Below, piece by piece: positions 20,345 through 31,470 of a DNA stretch of 64,000 bases. The position numbers and the translations under genes were made by a program. The notes below the pieces were generated by a model. It worked only from the letters and a program-made list of their open reading frames with translations. It was not told the origin of the DNA and did not search any database. Each line of letters begins with the position of its first letter. The first letter of the stretch is position 1. This stretch comes from Ryuthela nishihirai. Its lineage: Eukaryota; Arthropoda; Arachnida; Araneae; Heptathelidae. The stretch lies in assembly GCA_038380435.1 (NCBI GenBank), contig JAWZYU010000009.1, positions 63,579,901 through 63,643,900 of the forward strand, written 5' to 3'.

Positions 20345-22480
20345 CATGCAGCTAAGGATTATTTAGGTCCAACCAGACTGTGTAATTTTCCTCTATAGAC
20401 GTGTCTGTTTTGAGCTATTTCTGCTGCATTTGGCCACTCTAGGCCAATTCCAGCAAGGTTCTGTTTGACATTGTCAGCACATCGCTTCCTAGGGCATTCC
20501 CTTTTTTCTGAAACCCTTAGGCATATTGTTGATAATCCTGGTTGCTAATCTGCAGCTATGCATACGGGCAACATGGCCAAACCAACGCAGTCTCTCTCTG
20601 CACAATATGCTGCTCAAAGGAGGAGGATTACTCATTCTTCTAACCTCATCATTATTTACAAAGTCAAACTACTTGATGTCCAAGATACTGCGTAATCATC
20701 TAGAATAAAAGGCATCAAGTTTATTGTTATCCTGCTTACAAATGGTCCATGTTTCGCTACCATAATGAACCATAGAAAGAACAAAACTATTTTATAGCCT
20801 AATTATAGTCTTTAGGTATACACGCCTATTTTTCCACACTCTCCATAGATTCTTAAAAGTCTCAGCGGCAATATCTTTTCTTCTATTTATCTCATGCTGC
20901 ACATCACCAGTATCTATTACATAGCTCCCAAGATAATTAAATTGAGACACTTGCTCAAGAGTGCAGCTATTCAAAGCAACTGAAGCACCATCTGACTGAT
21001 TAATCTTCATCACTTAAGTTTTTTCTCTGTTTATCACCAAACCAACTGTTCCCTTGTTATTTGATAAACTATAACTGTCTGTTTATCACCAAACCAACCC
21101 TTCCCTGTTTATCATTAAACCAACAGAGTCAAAGCCTATTACTAATCTCATCAACAGTCCTAACGAAAGAATTCATCTCATCAACATAATTAACCAACAA
21201 GGCCAAATCATATGCATAATCTAAATCAGACATTTGAAATCTCTAGACCATTTAAGGCCAAAATCTTTCCCTTGTAAAGAATTTCGTTTAACATAATCAA
21301 TAACGAAACAAAAGAGAAAAGTAAACAAAATGCACCTTTGTCAACAGAAGGCATTACAACGAAAGAAGCCACTAGCAATGCTAAACCAATCGCTGCAAGA
21401 CTCTCACACACAATTCAGTGTTATTATAGAGAGCTTTCATTACACTAACTAACTTATCAGGTATTCCATATGATCTAACATTCAGCCACAAATTATATCG
21501 ATCAACAGAGTCAAAGCCTTTTTGAAATCTATAAAGCTAGCAACCACAGGTTTCTGAAACTCTAAACATTTCTCAAGAATTTGCCTAAGCGAAAATATTT
21601 GATCAACACATCCCCTACCACTTCTGAATCCACACTGTTCATCCTGCAGTTGTCCATCAACCAAATTCTTAATTCTATTAAGTATAATGATGCAAAGAAC
21701 TTTACCTCGAACAGAAAGCAAACTAATTCCCCTATAATTATCACAAGAACTGCGATCACCGTTTTTAAAAATTGGGGCATAAAACATTAATAATGTGGTA
21801 CAATTCCCTGCTGTTTTGCTGTCTAACTGCTTCCTCAGTTTTTTCATCCAAGCTATCAAGCCAAAGATTCTTTTCAGCTGTTAACTGATCCTTTACACGT
21901 TTATGCTCGTTGTAATGCCTTCTGTTGACTAATACGGTGTTGATTCATATTTATCCTGCACTTCCTTCTTTCAGAAATAAGTTTCATAGTCTTATCACTC
22001 AAATAATTTTGTTTCCTCTGTTCCCTTTTACCCAAAAAGAGTACTGTTGGTTTCAAGAAAAGCCTGTTGAAACTAATCCCATTCTTTCTCAACTTCATCA
22101 GTAACCATACCATGATTGTCCTAATGGCTAAATAGCTCATCATGGTATGCTTTAGCTACATCTGGATCTTTCAGACATTCAATGTTAAAGTTAATTTTCT
22201 TAACCTTAGCACAACATTTCTTAAACTTCAGCTGCAAAACGCTTTTGAAATATTCAGACCCAATTTTGGCTCCCCTCTATGATCTGGTATTCATAACTGA
22301 ATAACCCATTTGATGTTAATTCAAATATAATCTATCATATTCCTGTGCAACCCATCAGCTGAAACCCGTGTATATTCATAAATGTCCCGGTGTTTGTAGC
22401 ATGTGTTAGTTATTCGCAACCATTACCAATACTGCTGAGAAGTGGTCAACTTCACAGGGTCCTGGAGCGGACCATTTATA
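20345..22480 (-). pseudogene. RTE-like LINE: endonuclease C-terminus and reverse transcriptase
   Basis: Minus strand, right to left: LRITNTCYKHRDIYEYT, NMIDYI (endonuclease end), QLKFKKCC, EKEWD-FQQAFLET, REQRKQNYLSDKTMKLISER, then RT: PIFKNGDRSSCDNYRGISLL, LNRIKNLVDGQLQDEQCGF, GRGCVDQIFSLRQILEKC, VVASFIDFKKA (motif A). After a gap come VSQFNYLGSYVIDTGDVQHE, AAETFKNLWRVWKN, VHYGSETWTICKQDN, ERLRWFGHVARM. These are the usual blocks of RTE-type ORF2. The RT region between motif A and FNYLG (motifs B and C) is scrambled or missing (about 21060-21480), with gtttatcaccaaaccaac repeated three times. Many stops. Dead copy. Confidence 0.8.
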
Positions 22481-23161
22481 CCCATTAGACTGAACTGGTT
22501 TATGGATTTGAGCTTGATTATGGATCCTGGACTTGATGCACTGGTGGGCCTCGGTTGACGGACAATCTGCCGCTATATTTTCTGTTTTCTTCTGGGTTGC
22601 CAGCCCAAAGTGAACAGAGGCACAGGATACCTTATATCAGCTGGTGGATAATCCTAATCAGAGGCCATCGCAGGTACCTGAATCTCACTTAGTTAGTTGG
22701 GCATCGTCAAGCCTAAACTGGAATAATGTGTCTCAGGCAAGCCATATAGCTCTTGAAAAGGTCCACTTGAAAAGGTGGTACCTGAAGTTCCTATCAGCAT
22801 TGGTGACTTAAGACGTTTACGGAGGAGGGACAGGTCTTTGTCAGGGGGCTATTTGATATTGTTGACCCTACCTATCTCAATAAATCTAGTTCCTTTAAAA
22901 ATCCTACTAATCATTTTCTCTCTGCAGGAACGTGGAACGTGAGGACATTATATAGAGATTATTCTCTTGATGTCCTCACAAAAAAATTCCAGCGCTATAA
23001 CCTAGATATTTTAGGCTTGTAAGAGACCAGATGGACTGGTAAAGGTGAGATACTTAAAAATAACTTTAAATTTCTCTATACAGTGAAGGAGGATGGAAAG
23101 CATCACCAAGAAGTGTGTCTGCTTCTCAGCAGAACTGAAGCACCTGATTTATCATTAGCAG

Positions 23162-23247
23162 AACTGAAGCACCTGAATGACTGATTAATCTTCATCACTT
23201 CAGTTTTTTCTCTGTTTATCACCAAACCAACTGTTCCCTTGTTATTG
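23162..23247 (-). repeat. Displaced copy of RT segment inside the endonuclease piece
   Basis: Matches about 20977-21051 nearly base for base in the same orientation (gattaatcttcatcactt, gtttatcaccaaaccaactg, ttcccttgttatt). It is followed immediately by the left arm of the 23253-23324 hairpin. Confidence 0.8.
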
Positions 23248-23252
23248 GGCAT

Positions 23253-23324
23253 CATATCCTAGAAGAGCATCACTAGCGTGTCTGCTTCTCAGCAGACACG
23301 CTAGTGATGCTCTTCTAAGATATG
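23253..23324. repeat. Near-perfect 34-bp hairpin in endonuclease coding sequence
   Basis: Arms 23253-23286 and 23291-23324, loop tctc; the inner 26 bp (agaagagcatcactagcgtg...) are perfect, one mismatch outside. The right arm is native endonuclease (ASDALLRYE), the left arm its inverted copy. Confidence 0.9.
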
Positions 23325-23732
23325 AGTGCATTAATGAAAGGTTTCTTACAGCAAAATTTCAGACAAGCGTTAAAAACTTGAATGTTTTCTGCTGTTACGC
23401 CCCCACTGAGGATGCCGATGAGGATGAGAAGGATAGGTTTTTACGGACAACTTCAAGATATTTTGAATTATGTCAAGAAAAGAGATATTGTCCTTGTTCT
23501 AGGTGACTTCAATGCTAAAGTTGATACTGACTTTAATCTTTGGGCAGGAGTTTTAGGTCCCTTTGGCTTTGGTTGCTCCAATGGCAATGTGGAACATCTT
23601 CTACAGGTCTTATTGTAGTTAATTAAGTTCCAATGGTTTACTTTTTTTTGTGCTTTCAGTGTATATTAAATGAGTGTTCTGAAGGTGGGTGTTTTTAGTG
23701 ACAAAAATATAAATAAATTTAAACAAATAAAG

Positions 23733-23985
23733 TACCTAGTATCTTTCTATATGTGCCCTCAAAAGTATAAAATAAACCTAAAACATGTCGATGGTGCAAT
23801 CAATCATTAAATTCGTATTCACTTCAAATGAAGATAGGGCCCTGGCAATCCACTTCAGTAGTTAAATCAGCTCACTGTCTTCCTCTGAAGTGAATAAAAT
23901 TTCAGTGACTGATTGCACCATCGATATGCTTTAGGTTTATGATCTGTTTTTAGGCGCATATAGGAAAACAAGTATTTTTAAAATT
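23733..23985. mobile_element. Foldback element (long terminal inverted repeats)
   Basis: The left side (tatatgtgcc...aacctaaaacatgtcgatgg tgcaatca) is the imperfect reverse complement of the right side (...tgattgcaccatcgatatgc tttaggttta...gcgcatata). Arms are roughly 85-100 bp, separated by a short centre. No coding capacity. A second copy lies at 30905-31075. Both sit directly beside module M, so the two parts may be one larger element. Confidence 0.75.
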
Positions 23986-23989
23986 TTGC

Positions 23990-24200
23990 AATTTACTTAC
24001 CTATCTTCCTTTCGGGTTTCGCTCATCATTTGTCGGTCAGTTTGCGTGTTTACTAAAACTGTTGTTCCACCATATTTTCCCAACCCGTTGACCGATCGCA
24101 ATAGCTCATGTGTGAAATGAAAGTTTATAATCGAATACTTACATAAGTTATAAAATATTTACTCTTTTGCTTTCTCCCCTCCCATGAAACATTACTTCAA
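23990..24200 (+). repeat. Dispersed module M
   Basis: 'cttacctatcttcctttcgg', 'cgctcatcatttgtcggtca', 'actgttgttccaccatattt', 'tgaaatgaaagttt' follow the same order as 18490-18690. Lies immediately right of the foldback element. Confidence 0.65.
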
Positions 24201-25324
24201 AGTATGCTTAATATATATATGATCTTTTTTTTTTACCTGCATGCCAAAAAATATCATGCTGGAGGAGGAGATCAGAAAGTGTCAAGGGACATGGTATTCT
24301 TGACACCAACTCTCTCCTCTTGTATGCAATCCTGATTTAGTTAATTTAATAGGTAAGTTTTCATTTGTCAGTTAACGTTAGCTTTATATGTACAAGAAAA
24401 AACCTGACATAAGTCTTGAACTCATATTCTGAAATAATCAGTCTTTAATTTGTGTTTCATATGCGTGTGTATTAAAATAAGGAATAAAACTCCATTAACT
24501 ATCTTCGAGCTGACTACAGATTGTATTTTTCATACACTACTAATCTTCTAAAACGAAATAACTCTTAAAAATTGCATTAATTCAACCAATAGTAAAAAAT
24601 CCACTTTTTTAGTTGCGGTTTTTGATGAAGTGTCTAGATAGTGAGCTTTCACTTTCAACTTCGTGTCATCAAACACTTTGTTAACTATGAAGAAAGGACC
24701 ACAGTAGTTATGTTTCGTTCAAAGCTTCTTATCTTCAAATAAACCTGAACTCTTAAAAATGCAAGGAACGTTTAGTGCGATTTTTATTACTATCGAGTCC
24801 CATGCTAATGCTTGTTATTTTTAGAGCTTTCCGGACAGGTTTCCATTAGCAAAAATATTTCTCGTCGCATTTATTTCGTTCACTGGATCGTTGCAAAGGT
24901 ACAAAAAACTTACTGATGTATTAACTGATAAAAAAAACTACCTGCTGCAATGGTTTATTTTAAATACATCTCAGGAGCGCCCCGAAAATTAAAATAAATA
25001 GCCTAGATTTAAGTAGTATAATGGGGTGTCAAAATCAATATGCGGAGAAACAATTTGAATTGTTATATTTTGGAGCAAATTTCAATTTCAACAAAATTCT
25101 TTAAATATCTTCTAAAGTAGGGATTTATCTGGGGAAAGGGATCAAAGGGTTTATCCCCTTTCCCCTTTTTAAGAATACTAGTAAGGGTAATGGAGACAAA
25201 ACAGTATTTAACTTGTGCATATTTCACGCACTTTTGAAGAAATGTTTTATAGACATATTATTTAAAATTTTTATAGACATAACATTTAAAAGGAGACAAA
25301 ATATTATAAATAAAACAAAATTAT
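24201..25324. other. No recognised feature
   Basis: AT-rich, no coding or repeat signal identified. Confidence 0.5.
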
Positions 25325-25492
25325 GCCTCAAAATTATGCCACAGAGGTCGGACAGGAGCCTGTCAGTTTACACGCCGTAGTAAAGAATCCGTGTGAAAAG
25401 GACACCTCAACAGAAAGATAACATTCCGGGGCCTTAACCAGGGTTCGATTTGATCATTAGATAAGCGTGCTAAACACGCAGCCAGCCTGACG
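25325..25492 (-). mobile_element. SINE-A copy, diverged
   Basis: Minus strand with recognisable body (ccacagaggtcggacaggag, cctgtcagttta) and tRNA head (accagggttcgatttgatca, gcgtgctaaacacgc). More substitutions than 17012-17225. Confidence 0.8.
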
Positions 25493-25499
25493 GGAAATG

Positions 25500-28157
25500 G
25501 AAATTCAGTCTCTTCGCACCCCCCCCCCTCTTTTTTTTATAATTAAATATCTTAATATGTGATCTATAAATGCACGATCTATTTTTCCATGATCAATTAA
25601 TGCATGATCTATTCTTTCATGATTTATTGTGATCTTTTATGATCTACTGTCTATTATTGCTCGAATTAACCTACCCATGTCAGTGTGCTGTGCCTTCTAG
25701 GTGTTAATCTGTTCATTTTTCGCCGAAAGCAATTTTGAATAGAGAAAAACTTAGTCATTTAAATGCAAAATTTATTATTTCTTTCTTTTCTTCAAAAAAT
25801 AATTGTTTTCAATGGTTGATATATTCTTTCATCCAATTCCTTCAAATATTAAAAGGAAAATATGTAGAAATATATTAACTACTATACAAAAATCGCGAAC
25901 CTTGTGAAAATATATTTAAATTCCCTAATCTCACTTAACAAAAAAATGCTTAACTTTCCTTTTGGCTTATTTAAGACAGCTTGTATCATGCCACACTCTA
26001 CACCAGAATCATTACATAGAATATTGTGGAATGTATTTCATCGATCAGTTGTTAAAAAAGCAATTAATTCTTCAATTCCCATGAGATTTCAAATTTGAAT
26101 TGCAAATTAAAGAGCGTTATTCAGTTTTTTTTTTATTAGAACCCAACTTTGTCCATCATCCCAACTTTGTGTCATTTTGCTGTCTATCTATATCAAGTTT
26201 CCAGCAATTACTTTCTTTACTTGTTATTTGAATACAGAGATTGCTCATCGTATAGAGAAAGGGCTCCCGTGTTTCATGCTATACGTAGTGACGCCACGAA
26301 CGTCCTTCTAGTTTCCCAATTTCCCAACAGCATAGCTCTCACTGTAAAAGACAAAAGCTGTCACTTTTTCAGACTGTAACTCCTGCGGGACGTACTTTCT
26401 AAGGGCAATCCATCTGTCAGAAGGATGTTTTCTCTCTCTGTTTCAATGGGCCAAATACATGAAAATCCATCGCCGACTAGTCTGGTACGGAAATGTCTCT
26501 GAAGGGAATGGTACTCGTTTTATCATCATGCTTCTAAAGGCTGTGGATTTTCTTCCGAAGGAGAAGTGTGACTGGGAGCCTTGTCATGTGGAATCCAAAC
26601 AGTGCCGAGCAATATTCCGTCAAAACTTAAATCACTGCTGTGAATGAGTCCAAAACGGAGCTTATTGATAATTAGCCTGATAATAAGCAAAGCTCATTTA
26701 AATATTTTAAGACACTCTTCCCTTATTTCCGCTTCACTCCCCACTCTCTTTATTTTATTTTATTTTATTTATTTATTTTTTTTAAGATCCGGACTTGATG
26801 GAACTTGCATGCTTTTCAAAGCATAGATACTTCTGTAATATGTGCCAACTGCTGCCTGGGAAATATGAATATATTTATTCATGAGCTCTGTATTCAGAAA
26901 GCAAAGTTTGATAGCTTTTTAACAATACTGAGAACACTAAAAGGATTAACATTATGCAAAATGCGTATAAATAACTGCAGAGAAGAACAGATGCGCCGAA
27001 TGTATTCAAATGATATTTCATAATAGAGATTGTAGTTAATAATAATAATATTATTATTATTAAGTTACATTTTGCGTGTAATGATATTTCGAAATGATCG
27101 AATTCCCTCATCTCGTGAGCGTTTAAAAAAGTATTCTTCTGCCTATCTATCTCTACTTTCAAAAAAGTATAATAAAAACTAAAATAACAATTGTTCTCTG
27201 CTTAAGCCAAACGTTTTTGCTTGTTTTTTCTGTATTGCGTAAACAAGCATTTTCGAAATGAAAGCTTTTACAAGAAAGGATTTTTTGTTTTGTTTCCTTT
27301 ACAAAAAGAAATTTTTGCAATATTTATGTTACTTACGTAAGATAAAAAAGAAACTCTGAAAATATTTTTTTGTTCTCGTATTCTTCGTGTAAAATTAAAA
27401 AAAAACTAAAAGTTAAAAATAAATTTCGTTTTCTCACGCAGATTAAAGCTCTCAAAGAATTATTTGCACTCCTGTGTAAGAAACGTTTTATACGTAATCC
27501 ATAATTTTTTTAATGTGTGTGTTTTCTGTCTAAAGAAACAGAAGCTGTAAAATAGTTTAGTTCCTCATGTAAAATTATTTTAAAAAGTATGTTTGTTCTC
27601 CATATATGCAAAGAAACTAACATTTCTCGCCATGTAAAAAGCAGCTTTTCAAATACATATTTTTTTCTATTAAAATTAAGAAGTAACTTTTCAAGCACAT
27701 TGGTGCTTTAAATTAAAGCCTAGGATCACAGCTCAAAATGTATATAAGAGAAACACATGAAATGTGGAATTCGTGCATATTTATTTTCAAGGCAGAAGAA
27801 AAGAATGAGAGCACATTTTAACTAACATGATCATGAGCATAAAAATTGGGTTGCTACAAAAGCGTTCGTAGATGCAGTCGCCACTCATTTCCGTTTTAGT
27901 CTTTAACTTAAATAGCAATTTGACTTTACCATCTCAAAAAGCCACTATATGGATGATTGTGTACTCTGGATTTAGTTTCTTTTTAAGGTTTCTTATCAAG
28001 AACTGAAATAATTTTTGCAATTTCCATTCGAAATTTCCATTTACTCAGAATTAACAATATTTTAAAAGAATTTTATTTACTTACCTAGAAAAAAATTTAA
28101 AGTTTCATTTTCAGAAAGAGTATTTAAGTATTTTTCAAATTTATTCGTACCCTAGAC
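25500..28157. other. No recognised gene; one higher-GC patch
   Basis: Mostly AT-rich. C9 run near 25520; TTTTA repeats at 26750-26785; an AAT/ATT palindrome at 27036-27062. About 26220-26650 is richer in GC than its surroundings and holds a 62-codon frame (26459-26647), but nothing is recognisable. Confidence 0.5.
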
Positions 28158-28681
28158 CAATGGTTCCGGATTACATTGAGCAAAGCACTTTCTTCTGACT
28201 TTCTAAATCACTGTTTACTCTTTCTAACATCCTCCCCTTAATAAAATTCAAAGTTTGTTTTCTTATAAAAAAGTAATTGAAATAACATTTACAGTGAATA
28301 AATATTTACAATCATTTTGCATCCATGAATTTCTAACACAGATATACAAAATAGCGTCCCGGGATCCCATAGATTAGGGCGCTTGGTGACTGATCAAATG
28401 GCCCTGGGTTTGGAACCCAGGGTAAGGCTCGATATTTGTCTTTCTTCTGAGATTTCATCTTCTTCGCATATATTCTCTGTGGCGCATTAAACTGACAGTT
28501 TCCTGTCAGACTTCTGTGGCAAGCATCTGCTTGAGGGGTATTCATCCATATACAAAACATGCGTTTCTAAGTTAATCTAAGAATTATTTGGTATTCTATT
28601 AAATCTATGTTTATCTGAAAACTCAAGAAAATGTCCTCTCTCCCGCTCAATTTCCTAAAAAGCCTCTGTTTGGAACCACTG
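28158..28681. mobile_element. hAT-like non-autonomous element (tentative), hosting a SINE-A
   Basis: Left end caatggttccgga and right end ggaaccactg resemble the CAGTGGTTC-type termini of hAT MITEs. Flanking 8-mers ccctagac and ctctaaat match at 5 of 8 positions. Interior is non-coding and contains the SINE-A at 28352-28547. Confidence 0.45.
28352..28547 (+). mobile_element. SINE-A copy, diverged, with target duplication
   Basis: Head with B-box-like gggtttggaaccc, body ctgacagtttcctgtcag, tggcaagcatctgcttgag. Flanked by atatacaaaa at 28342-28351 and 28548-28557. The A/B boxes have decayed. Confidence 0.8.
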
Positions 28682-28689
28682 CTCTAAAT

Positions 28690-29539
28690 AGGAAAAAAAA
28701 TTATTAATTTTACTATTCGAACGTTTTTTATACATGGTGTGAGAAACATATTTTGAAAGATTTCAATTGCTTAGAAATGAAAGGTTAATCTTATTTGTCA
28801 AAGTTTATTATATTTAGCGTGTGTTATTTTTAAATCAATATTCAATAAATAATCTCAATGATTCAAATTTCATTTTCAAAATCACCGAATCATTTTCTTT
28901 GAATCTGCTCACCCTAATTTACAGCCGTTGTTAAATGATTAGCAATTAGCAAGAAGTTTGCTAATGCAAGAAATTTGAAGTTGCTCAAAATTTATCAAAC
29001 AATGATTGAGTTTCTATTTGTCAATCTTCTATCAATTTCGCGTTAACCGAAAAAGTTTAAATGGAATTCGATGGACCGTAGAAAATTTTCGCGTCTAAGT
29101 GATTTTTTTCGTGTTCTTTGTTTTGGGCTAAAAGAATATTTTTAGATGTAAAAGTGTTGTCGCCAGAATCGACAAAACTTTAGTTTCGAGTTAACCGATA
29201 TTTCATCTTATATTTTTCAACTGTATTTTTATTAATATTGCTAGTAATATTATTCCCGGGTTTTAATTGTGGGGTAATACCATTCTCATATTCGTTACCA
29301 CAGAAACTAGTCGCTTTGGAATATAGGGAACTAGGGCCGAACTTACGCATAAGCTAACTATGCTACAGCTTAAAGCTTAACGATATAAGATTTTCGAAAA
29401 AAAAATGCATTGCAAGTATGTTTGTATTAGTACGTATAAATAAAATTAGTAATTTTAATATATGTTTTATATATGTATTATTTTTTTCATATTATTCTAT
29501 TTTTTTGTTTTTATTTTTAAAAATCCAACACTTTTACAA
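28690..29539. other. No recognised feature
   Basis: AT-rich, nothing identified. Confidence 0.5.
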
Positions 29540-29995
29540 GTTAAATGTAAAGAGTATGCTACTCGTCAATCTGGCCTTTTTTTGTAATCCCTAAAGTAAA
29601 GAAAGAAATAGCTCATAAGCACTTTTTATTTTTAGCACCTAAAATATTTAATTCCTTACCTAAGGAAATTAGAAATGAACGTTCATATAGTGTTTTTAAA
29701 ATGAAAGTGAAAAATATTATTATTACTGCTTCAAATATCGATGATTACTTTAAAATTATACAATAATATTTTGTTTTTAACGTAATGACACATATTTTTT
29801 GTCACTAAAAACATTTCTCTGAATGTAATAATTCAATTTGACATCTTAAATGAGTAAATTGCTCAAAGGTCTGCTAATATGTAAATTTTATTTTATTTAT
29901 TTTGTTTATATTTTATTCTTTTTCTGACTTGCTCTAATATTGTTTTCTGTTTGTATATGCAAGTCTTTGTATTGTATTGTTATTTTGTTCTTAAT
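29540..29995 (+). pseudogene. LINE ORF2 C-terminal fragment and 3' end
   Basis: Plus strand reads YATRQSGL, then after a one-base shift FVIPKVKKEIAHKHFLFLAP, KIFNSLPKEIRNERSYSVFK, MKVKNII. The pattern 'W/FN.LP.eiR...s...FK..l' is the C-terminus of many non-LTR ORF2 proteins (CR1, Jockey and related). AT-rich 3' region with aataaatt near 29992. The rest of the element is absent, the usual 5' truncation. Confidence 0.6.
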
Positions 29996-30124
29996 AAATT
30001 AATATTAATATATAGTAAATGTTTACATCATACTAGTCCACGTTTATTTTTAATATTCTTTTCAGTCAGCACAATAAGTATATAAATTACGACTTTCGAA
30101 TTTTTGGGGCCTCTTAAATTTGAC

Positions 30125-30330
30125 TTAGCTTAGTGGCTGAGATGGGCAAAGTCCAGCCCTGCTGTACACCGTTTCCTGTGACAAACAATCTTCCCCAAAC
30201 TGAGCTCGAAGCCTGGTAAAGATTTCGGAAGGAATGGCCATTTCCTTCAAGGGAAAGTTGATAATAATGTGCTGCATAACACTGTTGGGTACTTTTTTGG
30301 GTCCGACATTTTGATTACAATTGACTTGTG
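30125..30330 (-). pseudogene. mariner-type transposase N-terminal (HTH) fragment
   Basis: Minus strand: PNSVMQHIIINFPLKEM, then PSEIFTRLRAQFGEDCLSQE, TVYSR. It matches the paired helix-turn-helix domain at the start of mariner transposases ('...eI...L...fGe.c.S...V..W...F'). The frame is lost after TVYSR and no catalytic domain follows. Isolated fragment. Confidence 0.6.
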
Positions 30331-30679
30331 ATGTGGAGGGAGCACGACGAGAGTACAGCACGACGACGTAGTGCTGTTTGCAAGTTTGAAGATGTCTTTA
30401 CTTGCCAATGAATGCCTGTTCACATAAGTTGATTTGTGCTCGAACGGTTTATCTCGTTTATATTTGAACGCCCTTTGTATATAAGTGTGTCATATAGTTT
30501 TTCGCCTCCATTACAGTTATTCCTCTGTTCTCAAAGTTTGATCACAATCCATAATAATTAAGTGATGTTATATTCGCTGTGTTGCCCCATATCGTGCATT
30601 AACTCTTAGGAATATCTGCTACTTTTTGGCGACGTACAGCTTGTTACTTTCGGCATTAACGTTCTGGAGATATAGCAGA

Positions 30680-30905
30680 AGAATATTTTTCTATTTTCTC
30701 TTTTTAGGGGAAGAAAGCATGGGGGCGTCAATTTTTTATAGACTATAACACTCCACGCGTTATAAACTTTCGTTTGACAAATGAATCATTAAGTTACTCC
30801 ATTTCGTTCGAACGATATGGTGGAACAACTGTTTTGACAAACTGGCAAGCTGACAAACCGAAAAATGTTATTCAAAAAGCAATAGGAAGATAAGAAATAA
30901 TACTA
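30680..30905 (-). repeat. Dispersed module M, inverted relative to 23990
   Basis: 'aaactttcgtttgacaaatg', 'gatatggtggaacaactgtt', 'gcaataggaagataag' are the complements of the module words at 18490 and 23990. It abuts the foldback at 30905, on the side expected if module and foldback form one unit. Confidence 0.65.
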
Positions 30906-31075
30906 AAGCATATCGATGATGCATTCAGTTTAAAGGAAGATAGGTCGCCTATTTGCCTTCACAAGATTGCTGGTGTCCTATTTTCCTTTGAAGTGAATAC
31001 GAACTCAGTTTCTGATTGCACCATCGATATACTTTAGTTTTATTTTCTACTTTTTTGGACATATATGAGAAGATA
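30905..31075. mobile_element. Foldback element, second copy
   Basis: Left 'actaaagcatatcgatgatg' and right 'tgcaccatcgatatacttta' are inverted copies of each other and match the 23733-23985 arms. About 170 bp here, shorter than the first copy. Confidence 0.7.
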
Positions 31076-31400
31076 AGTATTTTTAAAAAATTTTAATTTA
31101 TTTTTTTAATCACTTATAGCAGAAAATTCACATGTTATCCTATTACATGAAAAAGAACTAGAAAAAAAGAAGAAAAAATCTTTTTTTACATTTGAATAAA
31201 AGAAACAAAATATTATTCGAATGACAATTAAATTCATGAATGTCTGTCATGTCCCTCTAATTTATTTATTTTTATTTATTGTTGTATTTTTGTTATTGTA
31301 AATAGTTTTATGTATTAAGTAAATTAAGTGTGTTCTTGGAAGTACTCTTGTGGGGATGTCACTCATAGATGTTTTTTTTTTCGGATTTGAGCTGGCTACC
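31076..31400. other. No recognised feature
   Basis: AT-rich, ending in a T10 run just before the CpG-rich lead-in to the tandem array (31411-31470, ggtcgcgagtgtgagcgcgg). Confidence 0.5.
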
Positions 31401-31470
31401 TGCATGATGACCACTAGCCTGGGTCGCGAGTGTGAGCGCGGGAGACGAGCCGAGCAATAAGGAAATAACA

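Larger units (their letters stand above)
20248..23625 (-). mobile_element. RTE-like LINE with inverted 5' half (twin-priming structure)
   Basis: On the minus strand the 3' part is in sense: endonuclease C-terminus (about 22440-22230), linker, RT, RT C-terminus, microsatellite tail at 20248. The 5' part (5' UTR and endonuclease N-terminal two-thirds, about 22480-23625) lies on the plus strand. The outer end of the inverted piece stops at NGNVEHLLQ and the sense piece starts at about LRITNTCYKHRD, adjacent points in the protein. This is exactly what twin priming produces. No target duplication could be identified. Confidence 0.75.
22900..23625 (+). pseudogene. RTE-like LINE: 5' UTR end and APE endonuclease N-terminus, inverted piece
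   Basis: Plus strand: TWNVRTLYRDYSLDVLTKK, YNLDILGL-stop-ETRWTGKG, VCLLLSRTEA; after an interruption RYECINERFLTAKF, VKNLNVFCCYAPTEDADED, then RDIVLVLGDFNAKVDTD and GPFGFGCSNGNVEHLLQ. These are the endonuclease blocks ending in the GDFNAKV and N.NG motifs. Sequence 22480-22900 upstream is the presumed 5' UTR (gcaggaacgtggaacgtgag at its end). Between 23160 and 23290 a piece of RT (minus orientation) and an inverted piece of endonuclease are inserted. Confidence 0.75.

Noticed and set aside
20162..20347. Minus-strand frame of repeated MYVC
   Set aside because: Translation of the (CATA)n microsatellite.
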